A DNA stretch of 64,000 nucleotides from Panorpa germanica. Taxonomy: Eukaryota > Arthropoda > Insecta > Mecoptera > Panorpidae. The stretch lies in the NCBI GenBank assembly GCA_963678705.1, contig OY783204.1, positions 24,996,759-25,060,758 of the forward strand, in the 5' to 3' direction. Positions 1 through 10,572 of this stretch are shown here, in pieces (position 1 is the first letter of the stretch; every line of letters starts with the position of its first letter). The notes under the pieces were generated by a model, which made no database searches, was not told where the DNA came from, and was given only the letters and a program-made list of their open reading frames with translations. A program made the translations under genes and the position numbers.

Positions 1-663
1 TAAAGAAGTCAGAATAAACTTATGAACTCTGAGCGTTCGTTTCACAGTGCTGCGTTGCGTTTACTTGCGTTACGTCACGTTTCTGAATATTTCCATAGTT
101 ATAGGCCTTTTACACGTTCAGATGAGGTCTTCAATTTGTTCTAGATTCAGACAAACTATGTATATCTGTCCAGATTTGGCTCTGAAAGTATGGGCTGGTC
201 ATTCTGTTCTGATTGTGAATCTGATCGTCTAAAAGTCCTTTTGGAATGGCAAGGTTACACCGTTCCGTCAAGAAATTGTCTACTGAAACTATTTTAAATA
301 AATTAAACATTCAGATATTACCTCGCGAAAATCGTGATTTCGAAACTAGTATTAAGTTTTAAAGAATTATTTCCATTTTTTAATCTTTCAAACTTTCAAA
401 ATTTTATATTGACAAGAATTGTCGTTATTATCCTTTAAGATCACACTTTAAATTATTTTTACTGAAGTCCTGTTTAATTAATAGTTGTCTTTATTGCATT
501 AGGATAGTTTTGTCAAGGCTCAGTTAACTGAGGATTATTTTAAAGATTTTTTGAAACTTCGAGTCAAACATATCTATAGATTACCAAGCAAATAACATCG
601 TTTACATATTTCGTTAGTCAACTGTGGATCAGTCTATTGTCAAAACTAAAATTTCAGTAAAAA
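1..663. other. unannotated AT-rich DNA
   Basis: I see no gene, RNA or repeat here. The one open frame (47-232, plus) encodes no recognisable domain and has the composition expected by chance. Confidence 0.6.
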
Positions 664-885
664 CATCACTCAACAAGTTCGTAAGATGACACATAGATGG
701 CATCACTATTAACAAATCCATATGATTTTTAGATGATACCAAGCTTCAAACGATGTGTGTCAAAATTTCATAACATTATGATCATTACTTTACGAATTAC
801 AGTGGTTTTAATACACTACTTTTGTAATTTTCAAAACAATAAAAATTACTGAATTTCGTGCAATCAAATCAATGGTTTGTTATTT
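664..885 (-). repeat. dispersed repeat family A, copy 1 (single arm)
   Basis: This is one of six arms of a dispersed repeat in the window (others at 3822, 31231, 31520, 40636 and 56612). The outer end here reads CACTCAACAAGTTCGTAAGA; other copies read CACTCAATAAGTTCATAGGA. The inner part carries the shared AATTTTCAAAACAAT and CACGAAATTCAG-like blocks in reverse orientation. At 31 kb two arms face each other as a long inverted repeat, so lone arms may be half-elements. There is no coding capacity. The ends look like those of a Tc1/mariner-type MITE, but no clear target duplication is visible. Confidence 0.7.
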
Positions 886-2238
886 GAACTACGGTATTTT
901 TTTCCAATTAAGAAGCAATCTTCCAGCACAAGATACTTATAGGCATATTTTTAGGTTATTTATGAAATTGTTTTCGGTTTTAAGGAGCATTAAAGAACGA
1001 AATATATGATTACAAAATGGCTGAATATAATTATAAGATGAAGCAAATAATTGTACCACCTTAAATTGTTCGTTTGACTCTTTCTAACAACGAATTTAGT
1101 GTAGTGTAGTTTAGTGTATTTAGAAGGCTAGTGTACCGAGTCAAATCTCCGCTGTAAGAAATAAAACGTTTGATCAATCTTTTAAGCCTTAAATTTTCTA
1201 ACCGTTAATTACCCTTCGAAATTATTTTCCATACACAATCGGAAAGCGTTCTCTCATTAACAAAGCAACAATTATCGAAAAATATACAACAGTGTAGTTT
1301 TTATAGCAATATAAAAAAGAAACCAACAAATGGCCCATCCCTTACAAATTTACCATTACTCACTTACAACATGACATCAATCACTACTACTTAAACTACA
1401 CCGATCAACAAATATTACACGATACTTACAGATATTTGCATACCATAGATTTAGTTTTAATAATGATGGTTATCCAATACAAAAACATGTCATAATTCCA
1501 TCACGTTGAGTTCCAACGTTTGAACGAGCCCAATTTATTAATTCGAGATTTAAGTCACCTAATAATGAACCCACTCGCACACAGCAGAGGACGCGAGAAC
1601 TGGCACTAGGTCTCTAGGGCTCGATAATCGATATAGTTCGTATTAACTCGGGTATTGGTTTATAAATACTCGAATTTCCAGGTTCCGTTATAACGTTTAC
1701 AAAAAATAAACATTATGTTTAATAGATTAGGCAACACTGTTAAGAATAAAATAAAGTGTTTAGACACCTAGCTAATTAATTGCAAGCCAGTACCGGATTA
1801 ATGGCTTTGATCAGTTGAGAAAATTCAAGAAGAAAGGGTCCATTACGTACCAGAAGTACCCGCCACGTCTAGTCACATTAAATTATGCATAACGAAGGAC
1901 ACAAAAGTTCTAGTTACGTCGTTAGTAGTATAGCATCATCCTTAAACAAATCATTGCTTCTTCAGCCTCCCCACCAATTAAATAATTAGGATGTTTACAA
2001 TTCCTTACAATAAACTAAATAATTCGAACCTAGATGTCATACCTAGACGATAGTATGAAGATATTTGTATTATCAGATACCAGTATGTCTTGTTGTTAAT
2101 TTATTTTGTATGGTGGTTCGAAAACGGCTCCTTCAATATTTTTTGATTAATTTTTCAAACATTATTGTGCAAACATTCAGTAGTACTCTATCCAAACTCT
2201 TCATTGTCTAATTTAAATTTATATATGATGAATTGAAC
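886..2238. other. unannotated AT-rich DNA
   Basis: I find no gene or clear repeat. A short stretch of higher GC content near 1565-1625 precedes a TTTATAAATA box at about 1660. That could be a promoter, but no transcript or reading frame follows, so I do not call one. Confidence 0.5.
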
Positions 2239-2555
2239 CCACCCTGTATTTGGAAAGATAAAAAAAGGAATAAAAGTTGAATTAAAATACAATATTTACA
2301 GTAAGTCATAATACTTTTTTAATTTAAGTAAATACATAAGAGGTTTTGGAGATGTTAATATCCGTTCTATCAAATATTTACTCATTATGGGATCCTTCGG
2401 TTAATCATACGCTCCAGTTGAATATTCTTATAAGTTCAACTGGGTATTTTGTTCCCTGAAGAGTATCCTAAATCTCCATTTCAAACTAGTGGTGTGCATT
2501 GAATGAAACATCGATTTATTTCGATTTCGATTTACATCGATTATAATTTTTGTTA

Positions 2556-2760
2556 TATTTTATTTGAATGCATGAACTTTCGATAGTTATTAGCACTAAC
2601 AATATAAATACATTTTAGAAACATGCGTAATGCAAACCTTTTTTGCGTTGTTCTTCTAATTCTTTCTATTTTCTTGTATTTCTTTTTCGTATTTTTCTTT
2701 GTTATGTCATTCATTATCTGATGTTTCTTTTTTTCAATGCCCAATATAGACGTAGTTTAT
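2556..2760 (-). repeat. LINE-type 3' tail family B, copy 1
   Basis: The segment beginning TTTGAATGCATGAACTTTC and continuing AGTTATTAGCAC matches stretches at 16452, 29539 and the window end (63962). Read on the minus strand, the family ends with an AATAAA-type signal and an A-rich tail in its best copy, as non-LTR retrotransposons do. A Lys/Arg-rich open frame of 63 codons (minus, 2553-2744) overlaps it. It could be a degraded C-terminus, but it is low in complexity and not diagnostic. Confidence 0.55.
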
Positions 2761-2767
2761 GAATAAC

Positions 2768-3820
2768 AGTGGCGTAATTAGATATTTAGAGGCCCCGTGG
2801 GTAAATAATGTAACATATTCGTACGAAACCTCTACTTCTACGATTCATAAATTTGGTTTCAATAAAACAGTCGTTATCCAAAGAAGATATTTTACATTTT
2901 TAACTATAGAGTCGATATTACTATTAATACAGTTACAATATTAAATTTAAATAAGCATTTGAAATGGAAATTATCAATTTCATCGACTTCATTTTTTACC
3001 CCCTGTTTTGGAGGGCTCTTTATTTCGGGGGCATTGTCCCTTATTTTATATATTTCTACATATATTATTATTTAACTACAAAACAAATAATATTTCCTAA
3101 AACAACCTCTTTAACAAATTATTGCACAAGATTAAAAATTTAAAAATTCGAAAACATTTCAAAAATATTTTTCAATTGCCCCCACTATATCATACAACTG
3201 GGTATGATATTACTGTCTTAAAGTATTAAAGGAGTCCAACGAAACCAAACCAAACCAAACCCCTTATGCTCTTCCGCACCCCCCCCCCCCCCCTCCTTCT
3301 ACAACCCTTGCATATTTTAAAACACTTGTAAATTATTAAAGAAGACAAGTACATTTTTTATTTCATTCTAAAAATAAAAGTTTCATGAATATTTTTTGAT
3401 TTTTCTTAAATTACGTTTTACATTATTGAACATTCGAAATGTGTAAATACACTTAACTGTATCTTTATAGTGAATTTGAATAATTAAGGGTTCAAACCCT
3501 TTTCTGTTTACTTGAACAAATTTAAAATCTTTTAGAAACTTTACTTCTTTTTTTTTCATATAAATAAAATATTTGTATATTCTTGAATTATAAAGGTTGA
3601 TGGATCACAGACGGTAATTGTTGGTTGGAGTTCACCTTCTTACTTTTTTAGATTTTAATATTTTTGATTGCTATACGAATTTAATATGTAGACTGTTCAA
3701 ATCTCAATATAAAGAAGCGTCTCCACTTGTTTAACATTTTACAACACTTAATATCATTTTACCGTAAAATTTTAAAACACGTTAGTAATTTTTTTAAATT
3801 AGAAATTATAATTCTGCGAT
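2768..3820. other. unannotated DNA with simple repeats
   Basis: No gene is seen. The segment holds an AACCA repeat at about 3243-3260, a run of 15 C at 3279-3293, and GGCCCC-bearing DNA near 2790 that resembles the end of a generic DNA transposon but has no partner end that I can define. Confidence 0.5.
3279..3293 (+). repeat. poly(C) tract
   Basis: An uninterrupted run of 15 cytosines follows an AACCA short tandem repeat in strongly AT-rich surroundings. It is likely unstable in length and error-prone in sequencing. Confidence 0.95.
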
Positions 3821-3821
3821 G

Positions 3822-4030
3822 TTTTCCCATTAAAAATCAATACTTTATCAAAACACAAAATTCAGATTTTTCCATTGTTTTGAGAATTATAAAAGTAGCG
3901 TCACTAAAACTACTGTTAACTTGTAATCTAATGATCAAAATGCTATAAAATTTCGACACATATCGTTTGAAGGTTGGTACTATCTAAACCTCGTATGGAT
4001 TTATCTTTGTCATCCTACAAACTTCTCAAT
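3822..4030 (+). repeat. dispersed repeat family A, copy 2 (single arm)
   Basis: This arm shares the blocks TTTTCCCATTAAAAA, AAAGTAGCGTCACTAAAAC and CACATATCGTTTGAAGGTTG with the copies at 40636 and 56612, and with the reverse-oriented copies at 664 and 31231. Its outer end is TCATCCTACAAACTTCTCAA. It is non-coding. Confidence 0.75.
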
Positions 4031-4689
4031 CTTTTTTTATATCCAGTTATAACCGAAGTCGTCAGGATTGTTCTTACTTTCAATATATACGTGCAATAGT
4101 GTTTCCCTGTATCATATGCATGTCAATGCCACTATTATTAACATCGCTTATTAATATTTAGTATCCTGAACCTAGATACACAATGCAACGTAGCCCGTAA
4201 CCCGTAGCTAACGTAGTAGTAGCCTGTATTACGTAGCGTGCTAAGAACTACTACGTTCACTTAACGACATGTTTGTATTACATTATAACTCAGTCAACGA
4301 CACTATAATGTCTCTACGTCGGGATATTGAAAGAAGTTCCGTATCTATGAATTTTAAAGGTTTTGATATTACTTGAAAAGAAATAAATATTCCAGAGATT
4401 GCACCATTCAATTTAAACAAAGTAAAATCATTTAAAAACAAATTAATAAAATCTATGGTTTGATTTTATTATTCCAGCTGTAGTAAAAGTCTATAATCCG
4501 TAAAAAGGTGTCCTTTAGAAGGTTTATGAATATAGTAATTAAGGGAAAGGTAGATTTCCTTTTCAAAACGCAGTAAAAGAGATCACAAAATATTATAAAT
4601 TAGATTAAATCATATTGTTTTGTTAGATAAACCTTAAACATATGTAAAATACGTTTAAGGAATGATATAAGAATAGAGTGCGCGAAGAG
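4031..4689. other. unannotated AT-rich DNA with a CGTAG-rich patch
   Basis: The only structure is a patch at 4190-4257 with repeated CGTAG words. AACGTAGTAG (4210-4219) and CTACTACGTT (4248-4257) form a possible 10-bp stem. No gene is visible. Confidence 0.5.
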
Positions 4690-4880
4690 AAAGGCAAAGA
4701 GAGAGATAGCTGCCGAGTGAATCGTCTCTTTCTAGCCGAACCGCTGGTGCTGGCTCGGCTGATTGGCGGTAAGGTAGCGGGTAAGCAAGCAAACAGACGC
4801 TTTAGTTAAAATAAAAATCACAATGCTCGGCTAGAAAGAGACACAGAGGACACTAGCAGCTATCTCTCTCTTTGCCTTTA
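4690..4880. mobile_element. MITE-like inverted-repeat element (AAGGCAAAGAGAGAGATAGC ends)
   Basis: The left arm contains AAGGCAAAGAGAGAGATAGC and TCTCTTTCTAGCCGA. The right arm holds the complements, TCGGCTAGAAAGAGA and GCTATCTCTCTCTTTGCCTT. The arms span about 50 bp each around a 90-bp GC-richer centre, giving a non-coding element of about 190 bp. I could not define a target-site duplication. Only one copy was found in the window. Confidence 0.75.
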
Positions 4881-6227
4881 TCGCAGTATTCAGTCTATGG
4901 ATATAAGTGTACTACTCTTTTTGCTCTGTGTCCGAATCACGCAGTTTTCAAATAGGTTTATCATTCAAGCTTTAACTACGCCAAATATTACTAAACTTTA
5001 ACGTTTCGATGCATACTTGTGAAGGAAAATTCAGAGGAGGATAATGTAGTTTCATTCTGCATTTAAATCTGCAAATCGGCAAGAATTGTTCTTTGTAATC
5101 TACATACTCGTGTTTTCTTACAGATGTCTTACAATTTCTGCGTTTCAGTGCACCAGGTTTTAGAACACAATAATGTTGGAAGACTAGCAGGATGCAGACA
5201 ATGCCATTACAGCAGTTTGAAGAGCTTAGAGCTACCAAACAATGTCTGAAGTGCCAACATTATAGACAGAATTAAATAATCCCGAATATTGCTCCAAGCG
5301 AGGGCGCTATATGGGATATTGCGAATATAATGTTTACGAGTAGTGTTAATGAAGCTATGAAACGCATTGCCATTAGAATATACGATGACGCAAATCCAGA
5401 TATAGCTGATAATAATGTGTACTTGTTTATATGTATTGGTTTGTAGTATAGTACACACTTATTGCAAATATTCCAGCGATAAAATTTGTGCTAGGAAATG
5501 AATTACAGAGTTTAATAGCTGCCAGATCACTTCAAGTTAATTTGAATATTAACAAGATACGTTTCAAAGTATTACTTTATGTGTAAACCCATTCTTAAGA
5601 GCATATCCCCTCATAAAACGACGTGTGTTTGATTTAAAAGTAATTAAAAAATTGCCTAAAAATTTACGATTTTCTTAGATTGAATTCACTTCGTATACAC
5701 TATTAAAAATGTTGTTAATTTTAATACAAATTTAATAGATTAATTTATTTTTAAGATGAATTTTTGTCTAAATTTATTAAACAGTTCTATTAAAATGCAA
5801 TGGGATCTGAAATTTTTCAATACCTAGTTTTATAATGGGTTCAGACTTGCGTGTTTGGGTTCAAACGTTTGGTATTTGTCTACAAAGACACATAGTTCGT
5901 GCTCAATTGGCAAACATTTGAAATTCGTACACAAAGACAAACATTTCGCTCAAATATTTGCTTCGGGCATAAAAACAAAAAATGACCATAAGTAAAAATA
6001 TTATTTTAAGTATTTATGTCACCCATGTTTGAGAGTTATCAAACAAACAAACAAAAGTTTGAATGAATGTTTTGTGAATTGAATATTTGTCATATTTTAG
6101 AAATAAGTAGGACACGTGATTCGGCATATAATCGTGCATGATTACTTGACTTCAAATAATTTGCAAACAGTGCAAATAATTTATTAAAAACAAATATAAT
6201 ATAATATCACAAAATGCTAAAATATGT
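4881..6227. other. unannotated DNA
   Basis: No recognisable gene. Short open frames at 4972-5458 (minus) and 5270-5446 (plus) overlap each other and show no family motif. The stretch 5830-6060 has repeated CAAAC/TTTGG words but no clean repeat unit. Confidence 0.5.
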
Positions 6228-6239
6228 TAGTGCTAATAA

Positions 6240-6296
6240 CGCCTGCAGTGCCACGTGTTCTCTGTCGGTAACCCATCCAAGTACTAACTACGAGTA
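6240..6296 (-). pseudogene. 5S rRNA-derived fragment (3' half)
   Basis: The plus strand reads CCCATCCAAGTACTAAC at 6272-6288, which is the complement of the highly conserved 3' internal region of eukaryotic 5S rRNA (GTTAGTACTTGGATGGG). The flanking GCCTGCAGTGCCACGTGTTC at 6241-6260 also resembles the complement of the 5S 3' end. The 5' half is not recognisable beyond about 6296, and no T-run terminator follows the 3' end, so this is a fragment and not a working gene. It could be a 5S pseudogene or the head of a 5S-derived SINE (SINE3). Confidence 0.6.
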
Positions 6297-6349
6297 GAAC
6301 CAAAGTTCAAATGCACCAAACTAAGACAATATCTTAATAAACATTAATT

Positions 6350-6362
6350 TCTAAACACCCTG
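6350..6362 (-). repeat. possible DNA-transposon terminus (ACACCCTGTA)
   Basis: AAACACCCTGTA is the complement of TACAGGGTGTTT, the left edge of the repeat-like block at 62217. Similar ends occur at about 2240 and at 32626-32681. This is only a short match and is suggestive at best. Confidence 0.3.
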
Positions 6363-7574
6363 TATCTTCTTTTCATGACCTAAGCTAACCCAACATCCAA
6401 GGGATACTGGAATTTTCTTTTTTACTAAATTTTCTTTCAAGACCCTTATAAAAATAAATGGTCTGTATCATATTCCCTAGTATTTTAGGTTAGGTTTATA
6501 GTCGAATTTCCCATTTTTATAAGCTGTACTAAAGTTAAAATTCCCAGTAAAAAAGGAAACTAGGACAGCCTAAATCACACCAGTTGATGCATATTCATAG
6601 CCAAATACTGTCGTGCTATCCGTTGTACGAGTAGCAGCTAGAATAAGCGTCGCAGTTTTATGGAACTCAACATACGTTTACTCACATAACTTTTTAACAT
6701 ATTTTCATTTTTTTCTTTCTCTGGTTTAGTTTATGTTGATTTAAGAATCATTTACTTTAAATGGATTTAAATTCTGTTCCACGAGATGTTAGCTACAGTT
6801 TGTATTATTCAAATTAGTTTCTACATTTAAAATAATATGTTTGAAGTATTATAAATAAAAATTGTGCTGTTTTGTGCGATAATAAATAAAGTTAGCGTTC
6901 ACAGTTTCGCATGGCATTGGATTTACTGAGTAAAACGTGGAAGGAAACGCATGCACCGAACTATACGGTCTTTTAATAGAATCTGTAGAGATGGGATAGT
7001 CTTAGAAATGTGTTAATTCTTAGCACACGCCTTTTTAAAATGAAAATGAAATGTAATATAGAAATTCTTGTTCATAAATGAATACAGGAATGTTTGTTCT
7101 GTAAGCTTATGCATACACATTCGTTTAGCCATTCGTACACGAACACGCATGTGTGATTCCAGCAAAAGAATCATTGTTCCTATGAAAACTATACATGTGA
7201 AGAAATCTAGTCATATTCTTTCAAAGACCTCTGTGACCATTTGTGCAATATTTTCTATAATTTTGAGTATATATAACTAATTTCATATCTCTAGAAAACA
7301 AATACCAAATTTCAAAAGCGAAGCTGCTTCTTGTACAAATTAACAGCAAATTAAAAACAGTCAGTTCTTATTGATACATCACTTTCTATCAAATTTCTCA
7401 AACAACACAATCTGCAACATATCTAGTCAACAGAATAATCTCAGTTGAATTTAATTAACATCTGTGAAACCATTAATTTCATAAACAAACTCAAATCCAC
7501 ACAGATTTCTGTTCTTGAGCGTTTAAACAAATGATTTATTTATACGAACGCGTACACATTTTATGACCGGTAAA
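6363..7574. other. unannotated AT-rich DNA
   Basis: No gene, RNA or repeat could be supported. The open frame at 7068-7280 (plus) has no recognisable domain. Confidence 0.5.
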
Positions 7575-7762
7575 CATGGGCGTCGGCAGGATTACTTTCT
7601 GGGAGGTACATCTGCATCAGAGGGAAAAACACCGAATTCATTGACAAGGTGTTGAACAACGCCTTAAGTTTCTTTAAAATAGTGACTTAATCTTCTCCAG
7701 CGTATTTTTTTTTTGTTAGGAGGTAAAAGTGACCCTGTTTAATTTTCCTCCCGGCGCCCATG
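7575..7762. mobile_element. MITE-like element with CATGGGCG ends
   Basis: CATGGGCGTCGGCAGG at the left (7575) is mirrored by CCTCCCGGCGCCCATG at the right (7747-7762), enclosing 188 bp. The left part (ATTACTTT, then GCATCTGCATCAGA, then AATTCATTGACAAGGTG) recurs at 47335-47455, so it is a dispersed family and not a chance palindrome. It is non-coding. Confidence 0.6.
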
Positions 7763-8068
7763 CCAGCAAGCAAGTGGAGTACACACTACGATTAATTTCC
7801 TAAAGGTTGATTCAAGTTTAACCCCAATCATTTCGTTACACCGTGAACGCAGCATGATAAAATAAAGCTGTGTGGTGCTGGAGAGAGAAGAGGGTAGTAT
7901 CACTGGCATGACTCCACGGGCAGACATCAGAAATCAGCAGTTGCAGCAATGTTTAGTCACGGCAAGTGGCAATTAGTAAAATCAACGGATAGTGTATCAA
8001 ATTACTCTCTCTACTCTACGAAACTATTACATCCGTTTGAAATATAACGTTATTTATGAGTTGACTAG

Positions 8069-8091
8069 CATCCCCATCCCCATCCCCATCC
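8069..8091 (+). repeat. CATCCC hexanucleotide repeat
   Basis: Nearly four copies of CATCCC are arranged in tandem. Confidence 0.9.
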
Positions 8092-8311
8092 TCACACCTT
8101 AACCCGGGTACCCCTTTCAGCTCGTACTCATTATGCTATAATTATTAAACAATTTTGTAAAAGCGTTAAGTTTAGGGATGAAGTTTAAGTTAGAAATCAG
8201 TCGTAGTATTTACAGTAAGTTGGGTTAGACCATTTTGTTAGGGTGAGTGTTTCATTTTAGGGTTAGTTAGTTACATATAAATGTGAGTAAACTATATCTT
8301 CTACAAATGAG

Positions 8312-8346
<35 letters not shown>
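8312..8346. repeat. TA microsatellite
   Basis: About 17 TA units, interrupted once by a G. Confidence 0.95.
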
Positions 8347-10185
8347 TTTAATGTCTTAATGTGTTCCATTAGAAAATGCGAGCTTTGAAATGCAGGAGCC
8401 AGAAAGCACAAATTTATATACAATTTTTTAGAAAAAGAGAATTTTTGCAATATTTCGGATACTTTATTGTGCTGTTAATATTCGAATATTGGAATTTATA
8501 GAAGATAAAATTGGAACTTATAAAAGCACAGGTTTAACCTTCCTCTTTAATACTCCATAATTTTTGTTTATTTTCGATTTAAAATTCAAGTAAAAAACTA
8601 AGGAATACAAAATCATATTTTCCAATTATTTTACCTAATAAAACTTTCCTGCACTAGAAATTTTAATTACGTTTACAAAAAGTTTTTATCACGCCTATAC
8701 ACCTTTCTGTTCACACTATCCGAGTCAAAATTTTAGACCTATCCTGATTCTAAAAGGGATCTTTACTCCTCTTTTCATACTAAATACAGTAAAGTAAACC
8801 TCTTCTAGTCCTAAACATTATTATATGACCCTCCCTTGGTCCTAAAGAAATCATGATCCTATCGTCTTATATGTAATTCAAACCCTGTAAACCTAAGATG
8901 GTCAAAAAGAATGTCTTAATACCTGCTATGGATGTATGACATAGATTCTATTGTTAAGAGATGAGTATGAAATAATAAGTTAGAAAGAGATAGATAGACG
9001 CAATAATGAGTTAGATAGAGATAGAGATAGTGTTATATTTGTCGGTATTTATATTTTGCTGGATTTGGTATACACTTCTTTGTCTAATGTTGATTTTGAG
9101 TGGGTATCTATATAGGAAACACAAAAGTAATTCATTAAAATAAACCAAATTTTTCATTGATAAAAATTATATAATACATCTTTTAAAAGGGTATTTAACA
9201 ATACACTATATTATCATTTGCTATAGCATCTGTATGTATTATTTGTTAAAAGGTTGCACACTTCTGGTAATAGACGAGTTAGTATAGAGGCATAGGCTCG
9301 ATCACAAGCCCAGAGTGTATTTTAAATAAATATGACAAGATGTTTGAGACCCTGTTTTCTTATAATTAAATTAGACAATATGCTAATTTGATGTCATATA
9401 CAAACAAACGATCTAAATTAAAGCATATACACGACGTAACGCTCCCACCGTGCTATCGGAACAACGACGTTAACAGCCGAGTTTTCCGGGTTTTCATTTT
9501 TCCCAGAAAACAACGAATAGTGAGTAGTAGTATAAGTTGTTTGCTGATGTTTTTTTCTTTACTAAAATCATTAATTCAAAATGCTGACAGATTGCATGCA
9601 TAAAATTAATAAAACATAAAATAATTTATTACAAACTAAGTACATTTATTAAATAGAAAAGGGTTGGTTAAGTTGGTACACTGTAAATACATTTATTTAT
9701 TGCTGTTTTGATAAAGCTAATCATCAACGAATAGAGTTTTATTGTATTTCAAAATAAACAGATTTAGAATGTACATATTTGTATACAGTACGTGCATATT
9801 TAGAGATTTTATAATTAGAAAACAATACATCTTCAAATTCCATTACAGATTAATCGAACAAATACGTTTCACGTGATAATATGACGTCACACGTTGATCT
9901 TGATGCTTTGGTATACCAATACATTCTCCTACCGGTAGAACACCCCACACCTGACACCGTAGCGCTACACAGAGTCTGTATAGATTCATCGGAAGCTGTA
10001 TGTAACAAATACCAACACACATTTATGTAATAGCTTTAAATCTCAGATCATGTACATTATCTGTCATCTTATACCCCTACGGCAGCTGAATATACGGTTT
10101 ATAGGAAACTGTATCGCGGAGGTGTGTTACAGGAAGTATTGGCGTTTCAGGGTATGCAGTTGTAAGGTTACTAAGAGAATGACTT

Positions 10186-10572
10186 ATGCCGGATTCACGC
10201 CACAGAGACAGTTCAATAAAACACGAACAAAAACATGTTTTCTGAACAAAAACACCAATGTACTCCCATTTGGAGTCGGTAAGATCAAAGGAAAACACGT
10301 TTGTTGTCGTTTTTTAGTCTGCATGGTTTGCACATGCAGTTTTGTTTTTGTAAGCATTCAGTTGGTTTGCACATTCAGTTGTTGTTTATCATGTTTGTAA
10401 TTTTTATGGGACACACAGAAAAACACTAAAAGCAAAACCAGTATGTTCAGTATGAACAGTTTATTTTCGAAAAGCAGAATTGTATTAAAATAAAACAAAA
10501 TATGTTTTTGTTTTGTTTTTTTTACAACAAAACTGTTTTAAAAACTGTCTCTCTGGTGTGAAAACTGCAGTA
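10186..10572. mobile_element. MITE family C, copy 1 (GCCGG...CCAGAGAGACAG ends)
   Basis: The left end has ATGCCGGATTCACGCCACAG then AGACAG. The right end has CTGTCTCTCTGGTGTGAAAA. A second copy at 45994-46202 has much cleaner ends and shares the interior blocks GTTCAATAAAACACGAACAA and AAGGAAAACACGTTTGTTGT. This copy is about 390 bp, longer than the other through extra TTTTG-rich interior sequence. The plus frame at 10050-10400 running across it is a by-product and shows no domain. Confidence 0.75.

Larger units (their letters stand above)
7763..10185. other. unannotated DNA with microsatellites
   Basis: No gene was found. The stretch holds a CATCCC hexamer repeat (8069-8091), a TA microsatellite (8312-8346), GATA/GAGATA-rich DNA near 8985-9030 and a 12-bp palindrome TTGGTATACCAA at about 9909. 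Open frames here are short and not recognisable. Confidence 0.5.

Noticed and set aside
6484-6500. TTAGG-like words (also near 13362)
   Set aside because: Only one or two adjacent units of the insect telomeric repeat occur, which is expected by chance.
10050-10400. 116-codon open frame on the plus strand (Cys/Val-rich)
   Set aside because: Most of it runs through MITE family C, including its TTTTG-rich interior. The Cys-rich tail comes from TGTTTGCACA-type repeats and not from a conserved domain.
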